A DNA stretch of 64,000 nucleotides, from assembly GCF_030271535.1 (NCBI RefSeq), contig NZ_JASCXJ010000002.1:1-64000 (forward strand). Reading direction: 5' to 3'. The notes under the pieces are model-generated. The model did no database searches and was not told where the DNA came from. It saw only the letters and a program-made list of their open reading frames with translations. Within the stretch, counting starts at the first letter, position 1, and each line of letters begins with the position of its first letter. Shown here one piece after another: positions 17,489 to 25,838 of this stretch. The DNA comes from Nocardiopsis sp. ATB16-24. Its GTDB lineage: Bacteria > Actinomycetota > Actinomycetes > Streptosporangiales > Streptosporangiaceae. Position numbers and translations under genes: made by a program.

Positions 17489-17527
17489 ACAGGGGGCGGA
17501 GGTGTCATCGACGCCTCCGCCCCCTGT
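17489..17527 (-). terminator. Rho-independent terminator of the two-component operon
   Basis: Perfect 14-bp stem (ACAGGGGGCGGAGG / CCTCCGCCCCCTGT) 19 bases after the response regulator stop, followed on the minus strand by TGTTTTTGAAA. A true T-tract makes this one of the clearest terminators in the window. Confidence 0.9.
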
Positions 17528-17546
17528 CACCAGCGCGTTCGTCCGG

Positions 17547-18206
17547 TCAATCGGTCAACCGGTACCCCATTCCCCGTACCGTCACGATCCGCTCCGCGCC
17601 CACCTTGCGGCGCAACGCACGCACGAACACGTCCACCACGTTCGACCCCGGGTCATGGTCGTAGCCCCACACGTGCGAGAGCATCTGCTGCCGGGTGAGC
17701 ACCTGCCCCGGATGCCGCATCAACAGTTCCAACAGGGCGAACTCCCGCGCGGTCAGGTCCACCGAGACCTCCTCCACCGCGACCCGCCGCGTACGCAGGT
17801 CCAACACCAGGCCGCCCGCGCGCAGCACGGTCGTCTCCACGGGCCGTTCGGCGCGCATGCGCAGCCGCACCCGCGCCAGCAGTTCCTCGAAGCGGAACGG
17901 TTTCGTCACGTAGTCGTCGGCTCCGATCTCCAGGCCCGTCACCGTGTCCCGCACGCCGTCGCGTGCCGTCAGGACGACCACGGGGATGTCCACGCCCATC
18001 GCGCGCACGCGCCTGAGGACATCGAACCCGTCGGTGTCCGGCAGCCCCAGATCCAGCAACATCAGGTCGAAACCGCCCGTCACCGCGTAGTCCACGGCGT
18101 CGGCACCGGTGTCCACCACGGTCGTGGTGAAACCGCTGGCCTCCAGGCCCTTACGGACGAACGAGGCGATCCGCTCCTCGTCCTCGACGATGAGGATGCG
18201 ACTCAC
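17547..18206 (-). CDS. OmpR-family response regulator
   Basis: A 219-residue regulator. The receiver domain has the acidic pair EDE near residue 9, the phospho-acceptor aspartate in LMLLDLGLPD, the conserved Thr (VVLTARD) and Lys (VTKPF). The C-terminal winged helix ends with VVDVFVRALRRKVG and TVRGMGYRL. It overlaps the sensor kinase gene by 4 bases. Two identical-style tandem CATGA boxes upstream of this operon and of the DUF4956-VTC operon are likely its binding sites, so it probably controls both. Confidence 0.93.
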   Translation of the reverse strand: MSRILIVEDEERIASFVRKGLEASGFTTTVVDTGADAVDYAVTGGFDLMLLDLGLPDTDGFDVLRRVRAMGVDIPVVVLTARDGVRDTVTGLEIGADDYVTKPFRFEELLARVRLRMRAERPVETTVLRAGGLVLDLRTRRVAVEEVSVDLTAREFALLELLMRHPGQVLTRQQMLSHVWGYDHDPGSNVVDVFVRALRRKVGAERIVTVRGMGYRLTD

Positions 18207-19804
18207 ACGTACCTCTTTCCGGTGGGGATGACGAGTGTGAACGTGGAACCGGAGCCCGGGGTGGAGCGCAGGTCCACCCGCCCGTGATGGGCCTCCGCGA
18301 TGGCCCGGACGATGGTCAGACCCAGACCTGCGCCCCGGTCCCCTCCGGTCGCCCCTCCGCCTCGTGAGAAGCGCTCGAAGACGCGCCCGTGCTCCTCGGC
18401 CGGGATGCCCGGCCCCTGGTCGGCGACCCAGAAACGCACGTGGTCGTCACCGAGGGCGGAGCCGATCCTGATCGTGGAACCGGGCTCGGTGTGGCGAACG
18501 GCGTTCGCGGCCAGCTGGACCATCGCCTGTGTCACCCGCTGCGGGTCCAGGAGGGCGTTCTCCTCGGCCAGCCTCTCCAGTCGCCAGTCACGGTCGCCGA
18601 GCGGGCGCACCTTGGCGTCGATGTCACTGGTCAGTTCGGCCAGGGACACCTCTCGCACGTGGAGGAAGTCGGGCTGCTGGGCCTTGGTCAGCAAGAGCAG
18701 GTCCTCGACGATCCGACCCATCCGGTCCAGTTCGTCGGTGACCAGACGCACGACCTCACGCCTCTCCTCGGGGTCGTCGCCCATCAACTCCAGGTGCCCG
18801 CGCACGATGGTGATGGGTGTGCGCAACTCGTGCCCGGCGTCGTCGATGAACCGCCGCTGGGCCGTGAAGGCGCCCTCCAACCGGTCCAGCATGCCGTTGA
18901 ACTGCTCGGCGAGGGCGGCGATGTCGTCGCGTCCCGACACGTCGATGCGTCGGGTGAGGTCCTCTTCGGTGATCTGCGCGGCGGTCTGGCGTACCAGGCG
19001 CACGGGGGCCAGGATCCGACCCGCCACCCACCATGCGGCGGTGCTCGCGACCACCAGTCCCACCGCGCTGACCAGGACGATCGTCTGCATGGTGGTCGTG
19101 GTCGTGTCCTCGTCGGCCTCGGTGAAGTAGCCGATGACGAACCATCCCGGGGCGCCGTCCTGTCCCTCGGGGGGCAGAGCGCGGATCTTCTCCCAACGGA
19201 GGGGGCCGGCGGGGGTGTCCAGGGTTCCCCGGGCGCCGGGGGACTCCAGGATGGCCGCGGTCATGTCGGGGTCGGCGGACACGTCGAAGGGCGGTTCCTG
19301 ACCCTGGCGGATTCGTCCGGCCTCGGAGGCGGAGCCGGGTGCGCTCCCCGCGCCCGTGTCGGAGGGGGCGGTCTCCTCCACCCAGCCGAACAGGATCTCG
19401 GCCTGGTCGGGGTACTGACGTTCCAGGTGGACCCGGATGAGGGTGGAGACGTCGGTGAACGGCTCCCCGGTACCGGGGTCGACCCCCACCTCGGCGAACT
19501 CCTGGAACTCGCCGATCTCCTGGGAGAGGGCGCGGTCGACACGGTCCTCGCCCTTGGCGGTGAGCATGCTCCACGTGACGATGTCGACGAGCAGGAGGAC
19601 CACCGCCATGAGCAGGACGACCCAGGCCGTGATGAGCAGGCGGGCCGGGACACGGCGTCGTTGGGGCACCTCCGGCGGGGGTCCCTCCAGGACCATCGTG
19701 GGGTACAGAGCGGTGCGCTCGGGTCCGCCCCAGGCACCTCTGCCGGGTACGCCGCCGAGGTCCTCCGTCGGGGAGTCCCCGTCGAACGGGCCCTCAGTCG
19801 TCAT
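18203..19804 (-). CDS. Sensor histidine kinase
   Basis: A 533-residue membrane kinase. A cytoplasmic N-terminus of about 50 residues is followed by a membrane helix (about 54-77), an extracytoplasmic sensor domain of about 170 residues, a second helix (TIVLVSAVGLVVASTAAWWV), a HAMP domain, the H-box (FIDDAGHELRTPITIVRGHLE, histidine near residue 326) and ATPase motifs (QLAANAVRHT, VADQGPGIP, GAGLGLTIV). The sensor domain has no clear known ligand pattern. It overlaps both the response regulator gene (4 bases) and the upstream acidic-protein gene (11 bases). Confidence 0.93.
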   Translation of the reverse strand: MTTEGPFDGDSPTEDLGGVPGRGAWGGPERTALYPTMVLEGPPPEVPQRRRVPARLLITAWVVLLMAVVLLLVDIVTWSMLTAKGEDRVDRALSQEIGEFQEFAEVGVDPGTGEPFTDVSTLIRVHLERQYPDQAEILFGWVEETAPSDTGAGSAPGSASEAGRIRQGQEPPFDVSADPDMTAAILESPGARGTLDTPAGPLRWEKIRALPPEGQDGAPGWFVIGYFTEADEDTTTTTMQTIVLVSAVGLVVASTAAWWVAGRILAPVRLVRQTAAQITEEDLTRRIDVSGRDDIAALAEQFNGMLDRLEGAFTAQRRFIDDAGHELRTPITIVRGHLELMGDDPEERREVVRLVTDELDRMGRIVEDLLLLTKAQQPDFLHVREVSLAELTSDIDAKVRPLGDRDWRLERLAEENALLDPQRVTQAMVQLAANAVRHTEPGSTIRIGSALGDDHVRFWVADQGPGIPAEEHGRVFERFSRGGGATGGDRGAGLGLTIVRAIAEAHHGRVDLRSTPGSGSTFTLVIPTGKRYV

Positions 19805-20135
19805 CGTCGTCGTCCTCTTCGTCCTCGTCGTCCTCGTCGTCGCAGGGAGGAACCCGTCCCGGCTCCCCGGCCGGAGACGAAGGCGCGGGCGAGGGGCCAG
19901 CGTCGTGGGGAACGTCCTCCTCCGCGGTCCCGTCGTCGGTGACCGGCGGGGGAGGGGTGACGACGTCGTCGTCGGGGGGCGTGACGGTCTCGACACCCGG
20001 GGACTCACCGATCACCACTTCCCCCGGGGGATCGACGTCGGATCCCCGCCCGGGCATCGCCCACACCAGGACCGCCCCCGCGACCAGGAGGGCCGCCACG
20101 GTGCCGGTCAGCAGCAGTGACAGTGGTGATCTCAT
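19794..20135 (-). CDS. Small anchored acidic protein of the two-component operon
   Basis: A 113-residue protein starting with a hydrophobic helix (PLSLLLTGTVAALLVAGAVLV), so exported or membrane-anchored. The rest is Pro/Asp/Glu/Val-rich and disordered, and it ends in a remarkable tail of Cys followed by 16 nearly uninterrupted Asp and Glu residues. It is the first gene of the kinase-regulator operon and overlaps the kinase gene by 11 bases. Acidic tails can bind cations or basic polymers, so it may help the kinase sense metal or phosphate; this is inference. No named family recognised. Confidence 0.7.
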   Translation of the reverse strand: MRSPLSLLLTGTVAALLVAGAVLVWAMPGRGSDVDPPGEVVIGESPGVETVTPPDDDVVTPPPPVTDDGTAEEDVPHDAGPSPAPSSPAGEPGRVPPCDDEDDEDEEDDDDDD

Positions 20136-20169
20136 ACTCACCGAGCATGTCCGGCGAGGAGGAACACAG

Positions 20170-20186
20170 GATGAAACGTACATGAG
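20170..20186 (-). promoter_or_regulatory. Tandem response-regulator box upstream of the sensor operon
   Basis: GATGAA-ACGTA-CATGAG on the plus strand: two half-sites 11 bases apart, 35 bases upstream of the first gene of the operon. It mirrors the box at 17417-17433 and suggests autoregulation. Confidence 0.6.
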
Positions 20187-20429
20187 GATTTCTTCATCAT
20201 CGCTCTTCGGAGGCGCCCCGACGGTCGTCCCGGGGAGACGATCCCGCCGCTGCGGCCCCGCTCGGGCGTCCCTTCTCCCCGGGGCCGACGGCGACCCGCC
20301 CACCACCGGTACACGAGCACGTTGGTGCGTGACGAAACGACGCAACGAAACCCAGAGCTCCCACGGAACCGGTTTCGTCACCGTGGGCCCCTGTGGTGAG
20401 TCCGCCAACGAAAGGCCGGAGACGCTGCT

Positions 20430-21326
20430 TCAGGAAACGGTCTCCGGCCCCCGGGCCCGTGGGGCTCGACCGCCCTCTCCGGTCTCCGGGGCGGTGAGCA
20501 GGCGGATCCCGTACGCCGCCACCAAGGCGCACACCGCCGCGACCAGGAGGCCGACCCGACCACCCGTGTAGCTCTCTCCCATGAACACCACGCCCACCAC
20601 GGCGGCGGAGAGCGGGTTGGTGAAGGTGGTGACCCCCAGCGGGGCGCCCAGTTCCATGCCCTGGTAGGCGGCCTGTGCCAGGAACAGCCCCAGCACCGCG
20701 ATCACGGGGGTGGCCAGCGAGGAGGCGTGCAGCAGACCGGTCGCACCGCTCTCCCCGATGACCACCACGGAGGTCTTGGCCGTGGCCGAGGAGACCCCGA
20801 AGGCCGTTCCCGCGGCCCCCGCCAACAGGTGACTGCGCCAGGCCACCGAGCGCACCCTTCCCGAGAGCCAGGCGGTCGCCACCAGTAGAGCCGTTGTACC
20901 GCAGCCGACCACCAGGGAGGCGGTGTCGTCGAGCACGCCTCCTCCGCCGCCGGTCACGGCCACGGCCAGCGGGACGCCCAGGGCCACGGAGGTGAGGGCG
21001 ACCCCGCGCCACTCCGCGGCGCTGACCCGTCGTCCCTCGTTCCTGGCGGACCAGGGGACACCGAACACCAGCACCAGCACTCCGAGGGGCTGCACCACGG
21101 TCAGCGGTGCCTGGCTCACCGCCGCCACCTGGAAACCGGCCCGCCCTCCGTTGAACAGCAAGGACGACCACCACAGCGGGTGTCTGAGCAGAGCGGCCAG
21201 TGATCGGCCGTGAGTGAGCGGCTCGGCCACCCGCACCGCCAACCCGCGCTGGGTCACCGCCGCGGCCGTGTACGACGCGCACGACAGCACACCGAACACG
21301 ATTCCCCACAGAACACCCGATTCCAT
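20430..21326 (-). CDS. DMT superfamily transporter
   Basis: A 298-residue protein with about nine to ten membrane helices, from an N-terminal helix at LWGIVFGVLSCASYTAAAV to LLVAAVCALVAAYGIRLL near the end. Features such as APLTVVQPLGVLVLVFGVP and TFTNPLSAAVVGVVFMGES match the drug/metabolite (EamA-like) family in which two repeats form one pore. Substrate unknown. It begins 36 bases from the truncated end of an ABC-2 permease remnant, suggesting a deletion joined these two. Confidence 0.75.
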   Translation of the reverse strand: MESGVLWGIVFGVLSCASYTAAAVTQRGLAVRVAEPLTHGRSLAALLRHPLWWSSLLFNGGRAGFQVAAVSQAPLTVVQPLGVLVLVFGVPWSARNEGRRVSAAEWRGVALTSVALGVPLAVAVTGGGGGVLDDTASLVVGCGTTALLVATAWLSGRVRSVAWRSHLLAGAAGTAFGVSSATAKTSVVVIGESGATGLLHASSLATPVIAVLGLFLAQAAYQGMELGAPLGVTTFTNPLSAAVVGVVFMGESYTGGRVGLLVAAVCALVAAYGIRLLTAPETGEGGRAPRARGPETVS

Positions 21327-21361
21327 AAGGAATGATCATTCCATTTCCCATGTCGGTGCTT

Positions 21362-21820
21362 TCATGGGCCTTCCGAAAGAAGACCGGAGAGCGGTGGGAG
21401 GAAGAAGGCCGCCCAGCGGAGCGGATCCTCGGGCAGGGCCAGGTCGGACAGGAACAGGCCGACGGCGAAGACGGGCACTCCGCGAAAGACCATGATGAAC
21501 GTGGCGCGACCGAGGTCCTGGGCCGGCCGCCGGCCCAGAAGGGACACCGGGCGCAGCAGGTCGGTGACCACGTCCCCCGAACGCACCCGCTCGCCCAGTT
21601 CCAGGGGCGGGCCCATGACGGCGGTCGTACCGAGAAGGGCCGGAGCGACGAAGACATGGGTGACGGCGCCCTGGGCGACGTAGCCGCTGCTCTCCGGCCT
21701 CGCGGAGAACAGGGCGAGCATGACGGTCGCGTTGATCACGCCGAAGATGGCGTCGGTGAAGAGGCCGGCGACGGTGGCCGCACGGTGGGTGGAGTGTCGG
21801 TGCAGCCCTGGGGCGTACAC
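21362..21820 (-). pseudogene. Truncated ABC-2 type permease
   Basis: From a GTG at 21820 the frame encodes 152 residues that match the N-terminal half of ABC-2 transport permeases of the ABC2_membrane_6 type: HRAATVAGLFTDAIFG, LGERVRSGDVVTDLLRPV, DLGRATFIMVFRGVPVFAV and LALPEDPLRWAAFFL. Family members are about 260 residues with six helices; here the frame stops after about three helices and the next gene begins 36 bases later. No partner ATPase gene is nearby. I read this as a remnant left by a deletion, not a working transporter. Confidence 0.6.
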
Positions 21821-22097
21821 CGCGCAATGGACACGCGCGGGAGCGCGGCTTCCTGGAAGTCGGAACGTGCAGGTGGTCTTCTGGTCCGCGTACCGACGAG
21901 AGGGCGCCGGGAGACACGGGTCCGGCACGTCCCTGACGAGCCGAGGCTCAGGTCCGGGTCGCCGCGAACGGCGGAGACGACACGGCCGGCCGTACTCGCA
22001 CGGCACTTCTCACGAAGACCCGCCCGTGGAGGAGTGGGACGTCCACACGTGGAACGGAAGGGGGGAGAGAAGCCGCCCGCGTGGGTAGGGAGAGCGT

Positions 22098-22829
22098 ATG
22101 GCAACCCCCCGATCACTCCCCTCATGGCATCCGACGAGAACCATGCTCCTGGCCCTGGTCGCCGCGTTCGCCCTCGTCCTGGGATCGGCGCCGCTCGCGC
22201 CGCCGGCCCACGCCGCGTGGGTCGGCGGCGGCACGGAACTGCGCCAGGGCAGCACCGGCCCCGAGGTGTCCGCGGTCCAGGAACGTCTCACCGAACTGGG
22301 CTACTGGATCGACGGTGTGGACGGCTGGTTCGGCTTCCACACCGAACAGGCCGTGGTGGCGCTACAGAAGGCCGCGGGCATCGCCCGGGACGGCGTCGTG
22401 GGCCCCGACACCCGTGCCGCCCTGGCCGAGGGCGTGCGCCCGCGGGCCCAGAGCACCTCCGGCGACCTGCTGGAGATCGACCTGGACGGACAACTGCTGC
22501 TGGTGGTCTCCGACGGAGAGGTGAAGCGTGTGATCAACACCTCCACCGGCTCGGGCCTGCCCTACGAGGCCTCGGACGGCAGTGAGCGGATCGCCACCAC
22601 CCCGACCGGCACCTACACCGTCTTCCGCGAGGTCGACGCCTGGGACCCGGGCCCCTACGGGGCGCTCTACAGACCCAAGTACTTCCACGGTGGCATCGCC
22701 GTGCACGGTTACCCGAGCGTCCCGCCCGAGCCCGCCTCCAAGGGGTGCGCCCGGGTGAGTCTGGCCGCGATGGACTGGCTCTGGGAGAACGGCCACATCG
22801 ACGTGCACACCACCGTCCTGGTGCGCTGA
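22098..22829 (+). CDS. L,D-transpeptidase with peptidoglycan-binding domain
   Basis: A 243-residue exported enzyme. It has a signal peptide (MLLALVAAFALVLG to PAHAAW), a peptidoglycan-binding domain (QGSTGPEVSAVQERLTELGY to GIARDGVVGPDTRAAL) and a YkuD catalytic domain whose active site HGYPSVPPEPASKGCARVS holds the catalytic cysteine and histidine. Such enzymes form 3-3 cross-links in peptidoglycan or attach proteins to it. GGGAGAG upstream supports the ATG at 22098. It stands alone. Confidence 0.93.
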   Translation: MATPRSLPSWHPTRTMLLALVAAFALVLGSAPLAPPAHAAWVGGGTELRQGSTGPEVSAVQERLTELGYWIDGVDGWFGFHTEQAVVALQKAAGIARDGVVGPDTRAALAEGVRPRAQSTSGDLLEIDLDGQLLLVVSDGEVKRVINTSTGSGLPYEASDGSERIATTPTGTYTVFREVDAWDPGPYGALYRPKYFHGGIAVHGYPSVPPEPASKGCARVSLAAMDWLWENGHIDVHTTVLVR

Positions 22830-22970
22830 CCGGCGGACGAGGCCGCCCGGCCCCTCCGTCACGATCCGCCTCCGCCCAGGTCGGCTCACGGTCCGCAGCC
22901 GACGCCGGACGACCGCCCGGCGTCGGCCCCCGCCCTCTTCGGCCGGGATCGCCCCGGTTACCGTGGTCGG

Positions 22971-25751
22971 ATGTCCCACGTGTTCGTCCCGATCGCGGAA
23001 GCCGTCTGGCCGGGGGAGTTGCGGCCCTACCAACGCACCGCCCTGGAGGAGGTCGACGCCCGCTGGGCCGCCGGGCATCGACGCACGTGGATCGTGCTCC
23101 CACCGGGTTCGGGCAAGACGCTCGTGGGGCTGGAGGCCGCCCGGCGTCTGGGCCGCCGTATCGTCGTCCTCGTCCCCAACACCGCCATCCAGGGGCAGTG
23201 GATCGCGCACTGGAAGTCCTTCGACCGTCCCGAGGGATGCACCGCGGGAAGCTCCAGGGGTCTGGAGGACGGCGTCAACGTCCTCACCTACCAGTCCCTC
23301 GCCGTCTTCGACCCCGACGCCGAGACCGACGAGGAGGGACGTGGCACCTCCTCCGTCCGCGACCGGCTGCACGCCAACGGACGCGCCCTCGTGGACGCCC
23401 TGCACGACGCCGGTCCCCTCACCGTCCTGCTGGACGAGTGCCACCACCTGCTCCAGGTGTGGGGACGTCTGCTCGACGAGATCCTCGCCGAACTCCCCGA
23501 CGCACACGTCATCGGCCTGACCGGGACCCCCGCCGACAGCCTCACCGCGGCCGAGAAGGACCTGGTCGACCGTCTCTTCGGAGAGCCCGTCACCGGGGCC
23601 TCCATCCCCGCCCTGGTACGCGACGGGTACCTGGCGCCGTTCGCCGAACTCGCCTACGTCACCGAACCCACCGTGACCGAACGCGAGTACCTCGCCGAGC
23701 AGGGCACCCGCTTCACCCGGTTGTGCACGGAGCTGCTCGCCCCCGGCTTCGCCGACACCGACTTCCTGCCCTGGGTGGACGCACGCTTCGTCGACCGTGC
23801 CACCGCCGACGGGGCACGGGTGTCCTGGGCCCGGCTCGCCGCCCGTGAACCCTCCCTCACCGACGCCGTACTGCGCCTGCACCACGCGGGACTGTGCGCG
23901 CTGCCCGAGGGAGCCCGCCTCCTCGAACAGCACAGGCGTCCACCCACCGCCGAGGACTGGACCGCGCTGATCGGCGACTACGCGCGCCACTGCCTCACCG
24001 GCTCCGCACGCGACCGCGAGGCCCGCGAACGCCTTCGGGTCGCACTGCCGTCGGTCGGCCACCACCTCACCCGCCACGGGGTCCGCGCCGGAGCCTCGCC
24101 CGTCGACCGGGTCCTGGCCCGCAGCGACGCCAAGTCCCACGCCACCGTCGAGATCATCGCGGCGGAGAAGGACGCGGTCGGCCCCCGACTACGGGCCCTG
24201 GTCCTGTGCGACCACGAACGCGCGAGCGCCAGGCCCCCCGCCTCCCTCCGGGGGGTGTTGTCCGACGACGCCGGATCCGCGTGGCTCCAACTGGCCGTGC
24301 TCGCCGCCGACCCGCGTACCCGAGGGCTCGACCCGGTCCTGGTCACCGGCCGTACCGTGGCCATGGCGCCGCTGACCGGCGCGACGTTCCTGGAGTTCGC
24401 GCGCGACGCGCTCCCCCACCTCCTCCTCACCGCACGGGAGGTCGACGGACTGCACGTCATCGAGGGACCCTGGACCTCCCGTACCTGGGTCGGGGTGGTG
24501 ACCCGGTTCCTGGAGTCCGGGGAAAGTCAGGTGCTCGTCGGCACCCGCGCCCTGCTGGGGGAGGGGTGGGACGCGCGTGGGGTGAACACGGTCATCGACC
24601 TGACCACCGCCACCACGCCGACCGCCGTCGTGCAGAGCCGGGGCCGGGCGCTGCGACTCGACCCGTCCTGGCCGGAGAAGACCGCGCACACCTGGACGGT
24701 CGTGTGCGTCAGCCGGGAGCATCCGCGAGGCGATGCCGACTGGGACCGGTTCGTGCGCAAACACCAGGGTTATCTGGGGGTGAGCGATGACGGCGAGGTG
24801 ATGAGCGGGGTCTCCCACGTGGACCCGGCGTTCTCTCCGTACGAACCGCCCGAGGACCCTGAGGAGGTCAACCGTCGGATGCTCGCCCGAGCCCGCGACC
24901 GTGGACGCACGCGTGCGCGCTGGCGGATCGGCGAACCCTACGAGGACACCCTGCTGCCCACCCTGCGGGTGCGTTCACCACGCGCCCCCGCCGTACGGGG
25001 GGAGGACCTCCCCGTTCCCGAGCCGCCCACCGTACTGCCCGCACCCGCCGGAGCCGTGGGCGGCGAGCACGGCGGCACGTCCGTCCTCGCGGTCGTCGCG
25101 GCGGTCTTGGCCGCGCTGTCGACGGCGGCGGCCCTCCTCCTCCCCTGGCTGCTCGTGGTGGGAGTGGTGTGCGCGGTGGTCGCCGTCCTCGCCCACCGGA
25201 CGCACCGCCTGCGCCGGACGGTGGAGCTTCTCGGCCGTGCGGCGGAACCGGTGGCTCCGAGTCGGTACGCGTGCGCGGTCGCCGACGCCCTCCGCGCCGC
25301 GGGCCACTCGCCGGTCGGAGCCGAGGGGGTGCGCGTCCACGTGGACACCGACGGCGTGTACCGGTTCACGTTGACCGGTGCCGGGCCCGAGGCGGCGGAG
25401 AGGTTCACGACCGCGCTGGAGGAGGTGCTGGGTCCGTTGGGGGGAAGTCCGCGCTACATGGTGCCCCGCCACGTCCTGCCCGTACCGGCGGACGAGGCCG
25501 AGGCCCGCGCGCACGCGCGAGCCCACATCGCGGGCAGACCCCTGCCGAACACGACCGTGTACCACGCGGTCCCCACGCTCATGGGGCGCGACCGCGAGGG
25601 CGCGAGGGCCTTCGCGGCGGCGTGGAACCGGTGGGTCTGTGAGGCGGAGGTCGTGTACCTGCGGACCGAGCACGGACGCGAGCTGTTCGAGAGGCACTTC
25701 GGCGACTCGCCCACGGAGGAGTCCACCGCCCACCGCCTCGCCTGGGAGTGA
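22971..25751 (+). CDS. Superfamily 2 helicase with C-terminal membrane helices
   Basis: A 926-residue DEAD/DEAH-type helicase. Motif I is LPPGSGKT (43-50), motif II DECH (155-158), motif III LTGTPAD (about 183-189), and motif VI QSRGRALR near residue 555 after GTRALLGEGWDARGVN. Behind the helicase core (to about 690) come two hydrophobic helices (about 703-742, AVVAAVLAALSTAAALLLPW and LVVGVVCAVVAVLAH) and a soluble C-terminal domain of about 180 residues that I do not recognise. A membrane-tethered helicase is unusual; possible roles include DNA or RNA handling at the membrane or defence. It is followed by a convergent Stealth gene and has no operon partner. Confidence 0.8.
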   Translation: MSHVFVPIAEAVWPGELRPYQRTALEEVDARWAAGHRRTWIVLPPGSGKTLVGLEAARRLGRRIVVLVPNTAIQGQWIAHWKSFDRPEGCTAGSSRGLEDGVNVLTYQSLAVFDPDAETDEEGRGTSSVRDRLHANGRALVDALHDAGPLTVLLDECHHLLQVWGRLLDEILAELPDAHVIGLTGTPADSLTAAEKDLVDRLFGEPVTGASIPALVRDGYLAPFAELAYVTEPTVTEREYLAEQGTRFTRLCTELLAPGFADTDFLPWVDARFVDRATADGARVSWARLAAREPSLTDAVLRLHHAGLCALPEGARLLEQHRRPPTAEDWTALIGDYARHCLTGSARDREARERLRVALPSVGHHLTRHGVRAGASPVDRVLARSDAKSHATVEIIAAEKDAVGPRLRALVLCDHERASARPPASLRGVLSDDAGSAWLQLAVLAADPRTRGLDPVLVTGRTVAMAPLTGATFLEFARDALPHLLLTAREVDGLHVIEGPWTSRTWVGVVTRFLESGESQVLVGTRALLGEGWDARGVNTVIDLTTATTPTAVVQSRGRALRLDPSWPEKTAHTWTVVCVSREHPRGDADWDRFVRKHQGYLGVSDDGEVMSGVSHVDPAFSPYEPPEDPEEVNRRMLARARDRGRTRARWRIGEPYEDTLLPTLRVRSPRAPAVRGEDLPVPEPPTVLPAPAGAVGGEHGGTSVLAVVAAVLAALSTAAALLLPWLLVVGVVCAVVAVLAHRTHRLRRTVELLGRAAEPVAPSRYACAVADALRAAGHSPVGAEGVRVHVDTDGVYRFTLTGAGPEAAERFTTALEEVLGPLGGSPRYMVPRHVLPVPADEAEARAHARAHIAGRPLPNTTVYHAVPTLMGRDREGARAFAAAWNRWVCEAEVVYLRTEHGRELFERHFGDSPTEESTAHRLAWE

Positions 25752-25838
25752 GTCCTCCGCTCCGGTGGCGGCGGGAGAGGGCGGCGGGCCGACCCCGGCG
25801 GTCGGGGCCTTCGCGCCCCGAGGACGGACGGGACGCCC

